A program made the position numbers and the translations under genes. From Spongiihabitans sp965206355 (GTDB lineage Bacteria; Pseudomonadota; Gammaproteobacteria; Arenicellales; Poriferihabitantaceae), in contig OZ242212.1 in NCBI GenBank assembly GCA_965206355.1, positions 2,232,001 to 2,296,000 of the forward strand: a stretch of 64,000 nt of DNA, given 5' to 3'. Below the pieces are notes generated by a model. That model worked only from the letters and a program-made list of their open reading frames with translations. It was not told the origin of the DNA and searched no databases. Positions 19,035 to 28,164 of this stretch are shown here, piece after piece (within the stretch, counting starts at the first letter, position 1; each line of letters opens with the position of its first letter).

Positions 19035-20360
19035 ATGCACAGGATATTAACCACCTACTTGGATACGCGTATGTTGTTTATTTTCTTAAACGGTATTGCT
19101 AGCGGCTTTCCATGGGTCATCATCGGTTCGGCGATGACGCTCTGGCTCAAAGATGCCGGACTGACACGCACAGCGATTGGCTTTTTTGGTTCGGTATTTG
19201 CAGTCTATTCCATTAACTGGATGTGGGCACCGCTATTGGATCGGGTAAAAATACCCGCTTTATGCAAACTCGGACAACGGCGTTCATGGTTGTTGTTATT
19301 GCAAGGTTCATTGCTGTTATTGATTGTGTCAATTTCATTCACTGACCCCAAACAAAGCCTGATCTGGGTGAGTTTTCTGGCGTTATCCGTGGCAGTGGTC
19401 TCATCCACGCAAGACATTGTCATTGATGCCTATCGTATTGATGTGATGCGTATTGAGGAAAAGGATAAATTACCCGCTACGGCAGCCATGGCAACCTCCG
19501 GCTGGTGGGTCGGTTATGGATTTTTGGGCGCAGTCGCCCTTTATTTGTCAGATTTTGGGGCTTCGTGGGGTCGGGTTTATTTGCTGATGTGCGTGTTTGT
19601 GATTGCATTTATGGTGGTAACGGTGTTGTTGCACGAGCCGACCAGCAGACGCGAACAAATACAAGCTGAGACGCAAGCTGGTTACCAAAAATTATTAGGT
19701 GGAGAGCGAGCATGGCAACAAATCGGCGCATGGATTTTAACCACTTTAGTTGAACCATTAAAAGATTTTTTCACCCGCTTTGGTAAAACCGCTTTGGTTA
19801 TTTTGGCGTTTATTATGTTGTTTAAGATAGGTGAGGCGTTTTTAGGGCGAATGTCATTGGTGTTTTATAAAGAAATTGGTTTTAGCACCGCTGAAATTGC
19901 CACGTATTCCAAATTAGTTGGTACCACGTTAACGGTGATTTTTTCTATATTAGCCAGCATCATTACGGTGCATTATGGTTTGGTGCGCGGGCTAATGATT
20001 AGCGGTATTGCTATGGCATCAACGAACTTAATTTTTGCTTATTTGGCATATGTTGGCGCAGATACCATGGTGTTTGCCAGCGCAATTTTACTGGATAACT
20101 TTACTGCTGCCTTTTCAACTGTTGCCTTTGTCGCATTCATTTCACACTTAACCAACCGCGCCTACACGTCGACACAATATGCGCTAATGGCATCCGCCAG
20201 CAATTTCGGACGCACCCTATTTGCCAGCAGTAGCGGCTTATTGGTGGACACTCTGGACGGCAACTGGATAGTATTTTTCATCATCACCGCATTGATGGTT
20301 ATTCCGAGTTTACTGATGCTGTCATGGATAGGAAACAAGTTTAGAGATTTGTTTGCATGA
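19035..20360 (+). CDS. ampG: AmpG-like MFS permease
   Basis: AmpG permeases of the major facilitator superfamily carry anhydro-muropeptides from the periplasm into the cytoplasm for cell-wall recycling. The 441-residue protein has about 12-14 hydrophobic segments. The AmpG-like start with G-F-P-W-V-I-I-G-S-A-M-T-L-W-L-K and the segment S-S-T-Q-D-I-V-I-D-A-Y near residue 120 are characteristic. No muropeptide amidase or beta-lactamase gene is nearby, so recycling is inferred from family only. The central part (about 19700-20000) uses more A/T-ending codons than its surroundings. It slightly overlaps the possible upstream frame of pyrE. Confidence 0.88.
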   Translation: MHRILTTYLDTRMLFIFLNGIASGFPWVIIGSAMTLWLKDAGLTRTAIGFFGSVFAVYSINWMWAPLLDRVKIPALCKLGQRRSWLLLLQGSLLLLIVSISFTDPKQSLIWVSFLALSVAVVSSTQDIVIDAYRIDVMRIEEKDKLPATAAMATSGWWVGYGFLGAVALYLSDFGASWGRVYLLMCVFVIAFMVVTVLLHEPTSRREQIQAETQAGYQKLLGGERAWQQIGAWILTTLVEPLKDFFTRFGKTALVILAFIMLFKIGEAFLGRMSLVFYKEIGFSTAEIATYSKLVGTTLTVIFSILASIITVHYGLVRGLMISGIAMASTNLIFAYLAYVGADTMVFASAILLDNFTAAFSTVAFVAFISHLTNRAYTSTQYALMASASNFGRTLFASSSGLLVDTLDGNWIVFFIITALMVIPSLLMLSWIGNKFRDLFA

Positions 20361-20409
20361 CAATGAATCATATGCGGCGCATTCAACTCACCTTGTTATT
20401 TTTAAATTG

Positions 20410-21069
20410 ATGTCAAACTCCATAACAAATTACAAAGGCGAACTACTTGACCTTTGCATTAAAAATAAAATTTTATGCTTTGGTGAATTCACCCTGAAAT
20501 CCGGTCGATGCAGCCCCTATTTCTTTAATGCCGGGCTATTCAATAACGGTGCGCTTTTAGGGCAACTCGCCCGCTACTACGCTTTACAGATAGCGGATAA
20601 ATTAACAGATGATTTTATGCTCTATGGCCCGGCGTACAAAGGTATTCCGCTGGTAACTGCCATTGCCGTGCAATTCGCCAACCAGCAAAAACGCAATATC
20701 GCCTATGCGTTTAATCGCAAAGAAACCAAGCATCATGGCGAAGGTGGCAACCTAGTCGGTGCAACACTCAACGGCAACATCGTCATCGTTGATGATGTCA
20801 TCACTGCCGGTACCTCAATCAATGAATCCGTCAACATCATTCAAGGCGCTGGCGCAACTCTCCGTGCGATTGCGGTCGCACTAGATCGTCAGGAGCTTGC
20901 AGAGGGTGAAAGCCAATCTGCCGTTCAAAAGATTGAACAACACCACCATATCCCGGTCTGGTCGTTGCTGAAACTGAGCGATTTGGTTGATTATCTGCGC
21001 GCCACTCCAGAATATCAGCAGCATTATGATGCCATAGCCGCATACCGTGATGCCTATGGCAGCACCTAA
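20410..21069 (+). CDS. pyrE: Orotate phosphoribosyltransferase PyrE
   Basis: PyrE joins orotate and PRPP to give orotidine monophosphate in pyrimidine synthesis. The PRPP motif is I-V-I-V-D-D-V-I-T-A-G-T-S near residue 120. The N-terminal F-G-E-F-T-L-K-S-G-R-C-S-P-Y-F-F-N segment and Y-G-P-A-Y-K-G-I-P-L are also family hallmarks. I placed the start at ATG 20410, giving 219 residues; the frame stays open upstream to 20353, but those 19 residues are outside the family pattern. It is not operonic with other pyr genes here. Confidence 0.95.
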   Translation: MSNSITNYKGELLDLCIKNKILCFGEFTLKSGRCSPYFFNAGLFNNGALLGQLARYYALQIADKLTDDFMLYGPAYKGIPLVTAIAVQFANQQKRNIAYAFNRKETKHHGEGGNLVGATLNGNIVIVDDVITAGTSINESVNIIQGAGATLRAIAVALDRQELAEGESQSAVQKIEQHHHIPVWSLLKLSDLVDYLRATPEYQQHYDAIAAYRDAYGST

Positions 21070-21104
21070 CACGGACTACATGGGGAACACATGGGGGATA
21101 TTGC

Positions 21105-21145
21105 TTGACCAAACAAGGGCTAAAAATTCAACCCTGCTTGGTCAA
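21105..21145 (+). terminator. Strong stem-loop between convergent pyrE and PII genes
   Basis: TTGACCAAACAAGGG and CCCTGCTTGGTCAA can pair around a 12-base AT-rich loop with one mismatch and one bulge. No clear U-run follows on either strand, so it may be an atypical bidirectional terminator or an RNA 3'-end stabiliser. The structure is visible; the function is inference. Confidence 0.4.
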
Positions 21146-21302
21146 CGGGACTTGCTACTGCTTATCATTATTCCTAAAGTCGTCTAAAAGTCAGTCGAAA
21201 CAAAATTAAAAACAAGAGAATAGTGGTCTCATCTAATTCTTAATGTATTCTTAATATCGTACGCCATACCAATCAACAGGGTAATCATCGCAAGAGCAAT
21301 CA

Positions 21303-21641
21303 TCACAAAGCATCATGATCAAGCTCGCCCGTTCTAATCCGAATCGCCTTTTCCAACTCATAGACAAATATTTTACCGTCTCCCAATTTTCCGGTTTGGG
21401 AAGCCTGAATAATGGTCTCTAACACCTGATCCAGTCGGTCGCCGGGTACGGCAACTTCCAGTTTAACCTTAGGCACAAAATCCACCACATATTCGGCACC
21501 ACGATAGAGTTCGGTATGCCCTTTCTGTCGTCCAAAGCCTTTAACCTCCGTCACGGTCATGCCCTGCACACCTATTTCCGAAAGCGCGTCCCTAACTTCA
21601 TCAAGTTTGAAAGGTTTAATTATAGCGGTAATAAGTTTCAT
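21303..21641 (-). CDS. glnB: Nitrogen regulatory protein PII (GlnB/GlnK type)
   Basis: PII is a trimeric sensor of 2-oxoglutarate, ATP/ADP and nitrogen status. All 112 residues fit: M-K-L-I-T-A-I-I-K-P at the start, the T-loop G-H-T-E-L-Y-R-G-A-E-Y with the uridylylation site Tyr51, and the C-terminal G-K-I-F-V-Y-E-L-E motif near residue 85. No amtB is adjacent, so GlnB is slightly favoured over GlnK, but sequence alone does not decide. It is transcribed away from the tRNA-Arg cluster and converges with pyrE. Confidence 0.93.
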   Translation of the reverse strand: MKLITAIIKPFKLDEVRDALSEIGVQGMTVTEVKGFGRQKGHTELYRGAEYVVDFVPKVKLEVAVPGDRLDQVLETIIQASQTGKLGDGKIFVYELEKAIRIRTGELDHDAL

Positions 21642-21675
21642 TGGTTTTTTTTAAGTTAAGCAGATGGTAATTGAC

Positions 21676-21752
21676 TGGCGCGCCCGGAGAGATTCGAACT
21701 CCCGACCCCCTAGTTCGTAGCCAGGTACTCTATCCAACTGAGCTACGGGCGC
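21676..21752 (-). tRNA. tRNA-Arg (anticodon ACG)
   Basis: The reverse strand folds as a complete cloverleaf with acceptor GCGCCCG paired to CGGGCGC, discriminator G and an encoded CCA end. The anticodon loop CTACGAA gives ACG, decoding CGU, CGC and CGA after A34 is changed to inosine. The TpsiC arm GTTCGAATC is intact. Confidence 0.97.
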
Positions 21753-21923
21753 AATTTTTTCATGGGCTGAACAGTACATAATTTGTGATATTATTTCAAT
21801 AGAGCTGTCCTTTTTGTGATAATTTATTCGGCTATTTCTATGCCACATGGATTATCATAGGTAATCTCTATGACTTATGTTTTTTCGCAACCGCTTTCTG
21901 CTCCTCGTTAATACGCGCCTGCA

Positions 21924-22346
21924 TTGCCGAAACAAACCGTGAACAGCAATCACATATCCACAAATCGGAAAAAACATCTTGCAGCCGCTGTCGATGAGCT
22001 TGAAATTAAGCGTATCAAACGGCATATTTTTCTGTGCTGCGATCAAAGCAAACCAAAATGTTCGTCTAAGCAGAAAAGTCTGGAGTCATGGCATTATCTG
22101 AAAAGCCGCCTAAAAGAACTCGGATTGGTTAAAAAAGGCGGCATTTTCCGTAGCAAAGCCAACTGCCTGCAAATCTGCACCCATGGACCAGTCGCTCTGG
22201 TCTATCCGGAAGGTATCTGGTATCACTCCTGCACACCCGCAGTGCTGGAAAAAATCATCACAGAACATTTGATAGACGGTCGCATCGTCCAGGAATATGT
22301 TATCACTACCCGGTCCCTGACTACACCGACTTTGGGGGATAACTGA
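21924..22346 (+). CDS. Thioredoxin-fold [2Fe-2S] ferredoxin-like protein
   Basis: This small electron-transfer protein belongs to the thioredoxin-like 2Fe-2S family (related to Shethna ferredoxins and the NuoE fold). The cluster ligands are visible as C-C-D-Q-S-K-P-K-C near residues 38-46 and N-C-L-Q-I-C-T-H-G-P near 80-88, followed by V-Y-P-E-G-I-W-Y-H, which is typical. The start is uncertain: the longest frame opens with TTG 21924, and GTG 21939 is the other candidate; there is no ATG before the cluster motif. The physiological partner cannot be inferred from its neighbours, a PII gene and two tRNAs. Confidence 0.85.
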   Translation: MPKQTVNSNHISTNRKKHLAAAVDELEIKRIKRHIFLCCDQSKPKCSSKQKSLESWHYLKSRLKELGLVKKGGIFRSKANCLQICTHGPVALVYPEGIWYHSCTPAVLEKIITEHLIDGRIVQEYVITTRSLTTPTLGDN

Positions 22347-22484
22347 GTCAGGCGAAAAATCAAAAAAATGGGAGGGTTACACTAGCCAACAGAATAAAAC
22401 ATGGGAATTGTCCACAAATGACAGAGGCTTACTGCACCTATCGGGCAACAGCAGGGAGCAAAACGACATGGGGCAATAAATCAA

Positions 22485-22575
22485 TGGCGGAGAGAGAGGG
22501 ATTCGAACCCTCGATACGCTCTTAACGTATACTCCCTTAGCAGGGGAGCGCCTTCAGCCGCTCGGCCATCTCTCC
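22485..22575 (-). tRNA. tRNA-Ser (anticodon GCT)
   Basis: The reverse strand forms a 91-nt class II tRNA with acceptor GGAGAGA/TCTCTCC, a long variable arm and an encoded CCA. The loop CTGCTAA gives anticodon GCT, decoding AGU and AGC. Its position next to csrA is conserved in gammaproteobacteria. Confidence 0.97.
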
Positions 22576-22616
22576 TATATGCGCCCAGACAGAGCGACCA
22601 CAACGACAAACATTAT

Positions 22617-22773
22617 GAGACCTTTGCAGCCATTTCACCTGCATGCTACGTCGCCTAAAAGCGCCTACTGTTGGTAAAAATGATCTCAATCGGTCATTTA
22701 TAAGCATAAACTCCCTCATTCCGTGCGTTTTTGCCTTGCCTGAAAGCGAACTCATCTTCCGTGCAAAGCTCTC
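22617..22773 (-). mobile_element. MITE copy 4, 157 bp
   Basis: This is a reverse copy of the long class lacking six bases (CACGAA) next to one end. Both flanks are ATTAT, a perfect 5-bp target duplication, between tRNA-Ser and csrA. One inner TIR has a GGTCTC to GCTCTC change. Confidence 0.92.
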
Positions 22774-22870
22774 ATTATGATAATCGGGGAACAGACTTAT
22801 GCTGAAAAAAACAACAGTGAAGGACATTAAAAAAGTCTGTCAGTGATAATATACCAACGCGCTACTGCAA

Positions 22871-23143
22871 TCAAATATTGTGCGGGTCGCCCTCTTCCGT
22901 ATTAGACTGTTCATCAGTAAATTCATTATCATCGTTATATTGGGCATCTTGATCATATCCTTGAGCGTGCCCGCCATCTTGTTCATGCTTGATTCGATAG
23001 TAAATTTCTTCACGATGAACAGGCACCTCTTTGGGTGCATTTATACCGATTCGAACTTGGGCTCCACGCACCCCTAAAACTGTTAAGCGAACATCATCGC
23101 CAATGTAAACTGATTCGCCGATACGGCGAGTAAGAATTAACAT
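22871..23143 (-). CDS. csrA: Carbon storage regulator CsrA with a long acidic tail
   Basis: CsrA is a dimeric post-transcriptional regulator that binds GGA motifs in mRNA leaders. The core (residues 1-50) is intact, starting M-L-I-L-T-R-R and holding Leu4 and Arg44 (V-H-R-E-E-I), the RNA-contact residues known in E. coli. The protein is 90 residues rather than about 61; residues 51-90 form a Gln/Asp/Glu-rich tail absent from E. coli CsrA. A good ribosome site (AGGAGC) lies about 9 bases before the ATG. Its place beside alaS, lysC and tRNA-Ser is conserved. Confidence 0.95.
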   Translation of the reverse strand: MLILTRRIGESVYIGDDVRLTVLGVRGAQVRIGINAPKEVPVHREEIYYRIKHEQDGGHAQGYDQDAQYNDDNEFTDEQSNTEEGDPHNI

Positions 23144-23328
23144 TTTTTTCTGCTCCTAATTAAATAAAGATTCCAATTTCACTGAATTTGACTGATAACT
23201 TTACGGACAGCCCATACATCAACATACACTAAATCAACGGGCACTAAATCGTAAATAACCCCTGCCGCAGATGTCAGGACAGGAAAGTATAGAACAGCAG
23301 ACAAACAACATGCCGTCCCCCGAAACGG

Positions 23329-24558
23329 CTATTCATCTGTAGCAAATTCTTCCAGCGCAAACGCTTTATGAAGTGTCCGTACTGCCAGTTCGGTATATTC
23401 TTTGTCAATGGTAACAGAAATCTTGATTTCAGAGGTAGAAATCATCTGAATATTTATGCCTTTTTCTGACAAAGCCCGAAACATCGTAGTCGCTATTCCG
23501 GCATGCGATCGCATGCCCACGCCAACCGCAGAAATCTTCGCCAGATTCGTATCTCCGACTATCGCTTCAGCCTGCAACTCTTTTATCACCGGTGCCAGCA
23601 AATCCATACTTTTTTGCAAGTCGTCCTGATTCACCGTAAAGGTGAAGTCGGTTAATCCGTCCGAGCCGACATTTTGCACAATCATATCAACATTGATATG
23701 GGCATCAGAAATCGGTCCGAGAATACTGTAAGCAATACCCGGCATATCCGCCACCCCACGAACGGTTATTTTCGCTTCATTTTCAACCGATGTAATGCCT
23801 GAAATCAGTGGTTGTTCCATATTTTTATCCTCATAGGTAATCAGCGTTCCGGGACCCAGCTCAAAGGATGAAAGTACCCGTAGTGGGACATTGTATTTTC
23901 CGGCAAATTCTACCGAACGAATTTGCATCACTTTTGCACCGGCACCAGATAACTCCAACATTTCTTCAAAGGTAATTCGATGCAAACGTCTGGCATCATT
24001 GACCATTCGTGGATCAGCAGTATAAACGCCATCAACATCGGTAAAGATACGACATTCATCGGCTTTAAGCATCGCTGCCATAGCCACTGCTGTGGTATCT
24101 GAACCACCACGCCCCAACGTGGTTATTTTATTTTCCCCGCTGATGCCCTGGAATCCAGCAATCACTACTACATTCCCATTATCCAGATCGGCATGTACCC
24201 GCTCAACATCAATATGCTCAATTCTTGCCTTACCGTGGACATTGTCGGTACGAATTGGAATCTGATAACCGGTATAGGAACATGCCGAAGTACCGATTTT
24301 CTGCAACGCCAGTGATAACAGCGCAATGGTAACCTGCTCACCAGTTGAAGTCAGCACATCCATTTCTCGTGCAGACGGTTGCTCGCAAATCTCTTTCGCC
24401 AGCCCAATCAGCCGATTGGTTTCTCCACTCATCGCAGAAACCACCACCACCAGCTGATTGCCATCTTTGACGCTGTTGGCAACATTCTGCGCGACCGCAT
24501 TTATCCGCTCCACAGAGCCTACGGAAGTACCGCCATATTTTTCAACAATTAAAGCCAA
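23329..24558 (-). CDS. lysC: Aspartate kinase
   Basis: Aspartate kinase phosphorylates aspartate to open the lysine, threonine, methionine and diaminopimelate pathways. The N-terminal V-E-K-Y-G-G-T-S-V-G-S kinase motif, F-T-D-V-D-G-V-Y-T-A-D-P-R near 170 and two C-terminal ACT domains (about 265-405) are seen. The 409-residue length matches the monofunctional, allosterically inhibited type. It follows alaS on the same strand, but a 288-bp tandem array and a further 150 bases lie between them, so it may have its own promoter. No lysine riboswitch is evident. Confidence 0.94.
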   Translation of the reverse strand: MALIVEKYGGTSVGSVERINAVAQNVANSVKDGNQLVVVVSAMSGETNRLIGLAKEICEQPSAREMDVLTSTGEQVTIALLSLALQKIGTSACSYTGYQIPIRTDNVHGKARIEHIDVERVHADLDNGNVVVIAGFQGISGENKITTLGRGGSDTTAVAMAAMLKADECRIFTDVDGVYTADPRMVNDARRLHRITFEEMLELSGAGAKVMQIRSVEFAGKYNVPLRVLSSFELGPGTLITYEDKNMEQPLISGITSVENEAKITVRGVADMPGIAYSILGPISDAHINVDMIVQNVGSDGLTDFTFTVNQDDLQKSMDLLAPVIKELQAEAIVGDTNLAKISAVGVGMRSHAGIATTMFRALSEKGINIQMISTSEIKISVTIDKEYTELAVRTLHKAFALEEFATDE

Positions 24559-24707
24559 TGAAGCAATGTCTGTTTGTCGGTGAAAATGGCATCGGATTAA
24601 AACTGTTCTTGAGACAAAAGTAAAGCAGGAAACCCAGATTCAGCAAGGCAATCGGGTTAACGGGAACTCGGATAATCAGCAATTTTTCATACCCGGTTTT
24701 CACTCCT

Positions 24708-24995
24708 CGGCAATATGCTCCTGCATTGCCTGCTAATTTACCTCCCTGTAACCATCGGCAATATGCTCCTGCATTGCCTACTAATTTACCTCCCTGTAAC
24801 CATCGGCAATATGCTCCTGCATTGCCTACTAATTTACCTCCCTGTAACCATCGGCAATATGCTCCTGCATTGCCTACTAATTTACCTCCCTGTAACCATC
24901 GGCAATATGCTCCTGCATTGCCTACTAATTTACCTCCCTGTAACCATCGGCAATATGCTCCTGCATTGCCTACTAAGTTACTTCCCTGCAACCAT
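24708..24995 (-). repeat. Six tandem 48-bp units between alaS and lysC
   Basis: Six consecutive copies of a 48-bp unit start at 24708, 24756, 24804, 24852, 24900 and 24948, nearly identical except for the copy nearest alaS. That copy contains the last codons and stop of alaS, so the array looks like an expansion of the alaS 3' end. Each unit holds GGCAATATGC-TCCT-GCATTGCC, which can fold into a short hairpin with a 2-base bulge. The 16-codon period keeps frames open: the minus strand repeats CRWLQGGKLVGNAGAY, and that frame ends 17 bases inside lysC. Function is unknown. Confidence 0.9.
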
Positions 24996-27585
24996 CGGCA
25001 ATGCTGCCGACCCATTTATAGGTCGCTGCAATGGCCTGTTCGATACCCTGAATATCGCTTCCTCCGCCCTGTGCCAGATCAGCTCTGCCACCACCTTTTC
25101 CGCCAACCAGAGGCGATATTTCACGAATTAATTCCCCTGCCTGAAACTGCTCGCTCAAATCTTTACTGATCCCGGCTATCAATGACACTTTGCCGTTATT
25201 CGCTCCGGCAATCAACACCACGCCACTTTGTAATTTATTGCGCCATTGATCCATAACCAGACGCATTGACGGCAGGTCTGCATTATCCTGACGAATCACC
25301 ACTACTTTAACACCACAAATTTCCTTAACAACATCGCTGGTGATGTCGGTCGTCGCTAATCGGGTTTGCAATGACTGAATTTGTCGCTGCTGCTGTTTTT
25401 GGGTTTCAACGATAGATTGTACGCGCTCCGTAAGGTCGGCAGGTGTTGTCTTTAATGTTGCCGTTACTGTATCCAATAATTGAAGTTGTTTGCTAACAAA
25501 TCGTTCAGCCAATTCGCCGCTCAATGCCTCAATACGCCGCACCCCGGCTGCCACCCCGGATTCGCTGTTAATTTTGAACAGACCAATATCGCCAGTACGA
25601 TTGACGTGGCTACCACCGCACAGTTCAAATGAAAATGTGCCCATACGCACAACCCGCACCTCGGTATCATATTTCTCGCCGAATAACGCCGCCGCACCCG
25701 CAGCTTTCGCCTCATCCAAATTCATAACATCAACATCAACCTGATTGTTGGCGCGAATATTTTGATTCACCAGCGACTCAATCTCAATGAGCTGTGCCAT
25801 GTTAACCGGGGCAAAGTGGGAGAAGTCAAAACGTAACCGCTGTGGTTCAACCAATGAGCCTTTTTGCTCAACATGGGCACCGAGTACCGATTTTAATGCC
25901 GCGTGTAGCAAATGTGTTGCGGAATGATTATTACGACTTAAAAACCGTCTGCGGGCATCCACTTCAGCTTTGCCGGTTTGTTGTAATTCGATGCTACCCG
26001 AAACAACCTGACCAAAGTGTGCAATCACCTTGTTGGCAAGATATTGCGTATCGGTCACCTTAAAAACACCGTTGGCTAAAGTAATCAACCCTTTATCGCC
26101 GACTTGTCCCCCGCTTTCCGGATAAAACGGTGATGCCGACAACACCACAATACCTGCATCAGCCGACATTAATTTTTTGACTGCCTGTTTGTCCTTCAAT
26201 AAGGCGACAACCTCAACCTCATAGTCCAGATTCTGATAGCCGACAAAGCGAGTGCTACTCAGTCCCTCAATCCTAATCTGCTCGCCACCGACAAACTGAC
26301 TCGCCGAACGCGCACGATTACGCTGTGCCTCCATCGCCAATTCAAACTCATCTGTATTGATGCTCAAATCATGTTCACGCGCAACATCGGCAGTTAAATC
26401 GACCGGAAAACCGAAGGTATCATAGAGCTTAAATACTGTCTCACCCGGCAACGTATTGGTGTTGAGTTTGGAAATTTCCTGATCAAGAATTTTCAGACCC
26501 TGTTCCAGTGTTTCATTAAATTTTTCATTTTCTTGTTTAAGTACCTGTTCAACCCGCTGGCGTGCTGCGACTAATTCGGGAAAGGCGGCTCCCAATTCAA
26601 CAACCAGCGGTGCAACCAGTTTGTGCATAAACGCTTTTTGACAACCGCTTTGATAACCATGCCGAATCGCCCGTCGAATAATCCGACGCAACACATAACC
26701 TCTGCCTTCATTGGAGGGAATCACACCGTCAACAATCAAAAAGGCGGTAGAACGAATATGATCGGCGATGACACACAATGATTTATTCTCTGTATCTCTG
26801 ACATCCAACACCTCTGCCACAGCCTTAATCAGGTTTTGGAACAAATCAATTTCATAGTTGCTGTGCACCCCCTGCAATACGGCAGCCATACGTTCCAGCC
26901 CCATTCCGGTATCCACAGAAGGTTTTGGAAGCGCTTCAAGTTGACCCTCGCTACTGCGATTAAACTGCATAAACACCAAATTCCATATTTCCACATAACG
27001 ATCGCCGTCCTGATTAGATGAGCCCGGTGGACCTCCGGCAACATCGGCACCATGATCATAAAAAATTTCCGAGCATGGTCCGCACGGGCCGGTGTCGCCC
27101 ATCTGCCAAAAGTTATCTTTTGTGCCAATCCGAATGACCCGCTCTTTGGCAATGCCAATTTCATTTAACCAGACTGCCTCAGCTTCATCATCTTTTTCAA
27201 AAACTGTCACCCAGAGTTTTTCCGCAGGCAATCCGAACTCCACAGTCAACAAGTCCCAAGCATACCGTATCGCCTTGCTTTTGAAATAATCGCCAAAACT
27301 AAAGTTTCCCAACATTTCAAAGAAGGTATGATGACGCGCCGTATAACCGACATTTTCCAGATCGTTATGCTTGCCGCCAGCACGCACACATCGTTGCGAG
27401 GTGGTGGCACGTTTATAGGCACGGCTTTCATGTCCCAACAACAAATCCTTAAACTGCACCATACCCGAATTAGTAAACAACAAAGTCGGGTCATTAGCAG
27501 GCAACAACGAGGCGCTGGGCACCGCTTCGTGCCCATGCTTAACAAAATACGCAATGAATCGTTGCCTGATTTCGGTAGTTTTCAT
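24973..27585 (-). CDS. alaS: Alanyl-tRNA synthetase
   Basis: AlaS charges tRNA-Ala and edits mischarged Ser and Gly. From ATG 27585 it has 870 residues, the family norm. Visible parts are the class II core (F-T-N-S-G-M-V-Q-F-K near 35, G-P-C-G-P-C-S-E-I near 160), the editing domain zinc-site H-S-A-T-H-L-L-H near 560 and C-G-G-S-H near 665, and the C-terminal DHHA1 segment G-G-K-G-G-G-R-A-D-L-A-Q-G-G-G. The last residues (A-D-G-C-R-E-V-T) come from the first unit of the 48-bp array, so the extreme C-terminus may not be ancestral. A TTG three codons upstream is a less likely start. Confidence 0.96.
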   Translation of the reverse strand: MKTTEIRQRFIAYFVKHGHEAVPSASLLPANDPTLLFTNSGMVQFKDLLLGHESRAYKRATTSQRCVRAGGKHNDLENVGYTARHHTFFEMLGNFSFGDYFKSKAIRYAWDLLTVEFGLPAEKLWVTVFEKDDEAEAVWLNEIGIAKERVIRIGTKDNFWQMGDTGPCGPCSEIFYDHGADVAGGPPGSSNQDGDRYVEIWNLVFMQFNRSSEGQLEALPKPSVDTGMGLERMAAVLQGVHSNYEIDLFQNLIKAVAEVLDVRDTENKSLCVIADHIRSTAFLIVDGVIPSNEGRGYVLRRIIRRAIRHGYQSGCQKAFMHKLVAPLVVELGAAFPELVAARQRVEQVLKQENEKFNETLEQGLKILDQEISKLNTNTLPGETVFKLYDTFGFPVDLTADVAREHDLSINTDEFELAMEAQRNRARSASQFVGGEQIRIEGLSSTRFVGYQNLDYEVEVVALLKDKQAVKKLMSADAGIVVLSASPFYPESGGQVGDKGLITLANGVFKVTDTQYLANKVIAHFGQVVSGSIELQQTGKAEVDARRRFLSRNNHSATHLLHAALKSVLGAHVEQKGSLVEPQRLRFDFSHFAPVNMAQLIEIESLVNQNIRANNQVDVDVMNLDEAKAAGAAALFGEKYDTEVRVVRMGTFSFELCGGSHVNRTGDIGLFKINSESGVAAGVRRIEALSGELAERFVSKQLQLLDTVTATLKTTPADLTERVQSIVETQKQQQRQIQSLQTRLATTDITSDVVKEICGVKVVVIRQDNADLPSMRLVMDQWRNKLQSGVVLIAGANNGKVSLIAGISKDLSEQFQAGELIREISPLVGGKGGGRADLAQGGGSDIQGIEQAIAATYKWVGSIADGCREVT

Positions 27586-27642
27586 CTGTATCAATATAAT
27601 GTGTAGTTAATATCCACAATCACCCAAAATTGAACAAAATGT

Positions 27643-28164
27643 TTAGTCAACATCAACAATCGCCTCAAATTGACCAATTTGTGCTGAAGTAAATCCCCGT
27701 TGTTGCAGAAACCGAGCCTGTTTCGCCCATTCCTTAAAGTTTGCCGGAGGAGCGCTACCAAACTTGCGCTGGCGCACCTGCTTTGCTGATTCCAGCCATT
27801 GCTGCTGATAAACCGCCATAACAGTTTCAATCAAATCAGGGTCGATTTTATGTTTATCCAGCTCATGCTTTAATAACACGGGACCCTTACCCGCGTTAAA
27901 GCGTGAACGACTCAGCATTTCTGCAAATCTGCTATCCGACTGCGCCCCTTGCTGAATAAGCGTATTCAGCACTTGATCAACCATATCGGCAGGTGCCCGA
28001 TGCTTAAACTTCTGTTGCAATTCAAAGACGCTGTATTCGCGTCGCGCCAATAATTGGTACGCCTTGTTTTTCAGCAAGCCAGCTAACCGCTCCGTTTCCA
28101 CCTGTGTACAATCTTGAGCAGATACCTGAGAAGCTGAAGTTTCGGCAGAATCCGTTTTACTCAA
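27643..28164 (-). CDS. recX: Regulatory protein RecX
   Basis: RecX binds RecA filaments and limits their extension. The 173-residue protein has the three-helix repeats of the family, with A-Y-Q-L-L-A-R-R-E-Y-S near residue 34 and a conserved G-P-V-L-L-K-H-E-L near 95. Residues 1-25 are a polar extension. It follows recA on the same strand after about 150 bases. Confidence 0.92.
   Translation of the reverse strand: MSKTDSAETSASQVSAQDCTQVETERLAGLLKNKAYQLLARREYSVFELQQKFKHRAPADMVDQVLNTLIQQGAQSDSRFAEMLSRSRFNAGKGPVLLKHELDKHKIDPDLIETVMAVYQQQWLESAKQVRQRKFGSAPPANFKEWAKQARFLQQRGFTSAQIGQFEAIVDVD

Noticed and set aside
21676..22575. Genomic island attachment site at the tRNA genes
   Set aside because: No integrase and no direct repeat of a tRNA 3' end were seen; the neighbourhood is conserved housekeeping.
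24708..24995. CRISPR array
   Set aside because: The six 48-bp units are contiguous with no variable spacers and no cas genes nearby.
24715..25169. Plus-strand open frames across the 48-bp array with repeats such as LLHCLLIYLPVTIGNM
   Set aside because: They arise because 48 is a multiple of three and no stop falls in the unit; there is no ribosome site and the opposite strand explains the array by alaS duplication.
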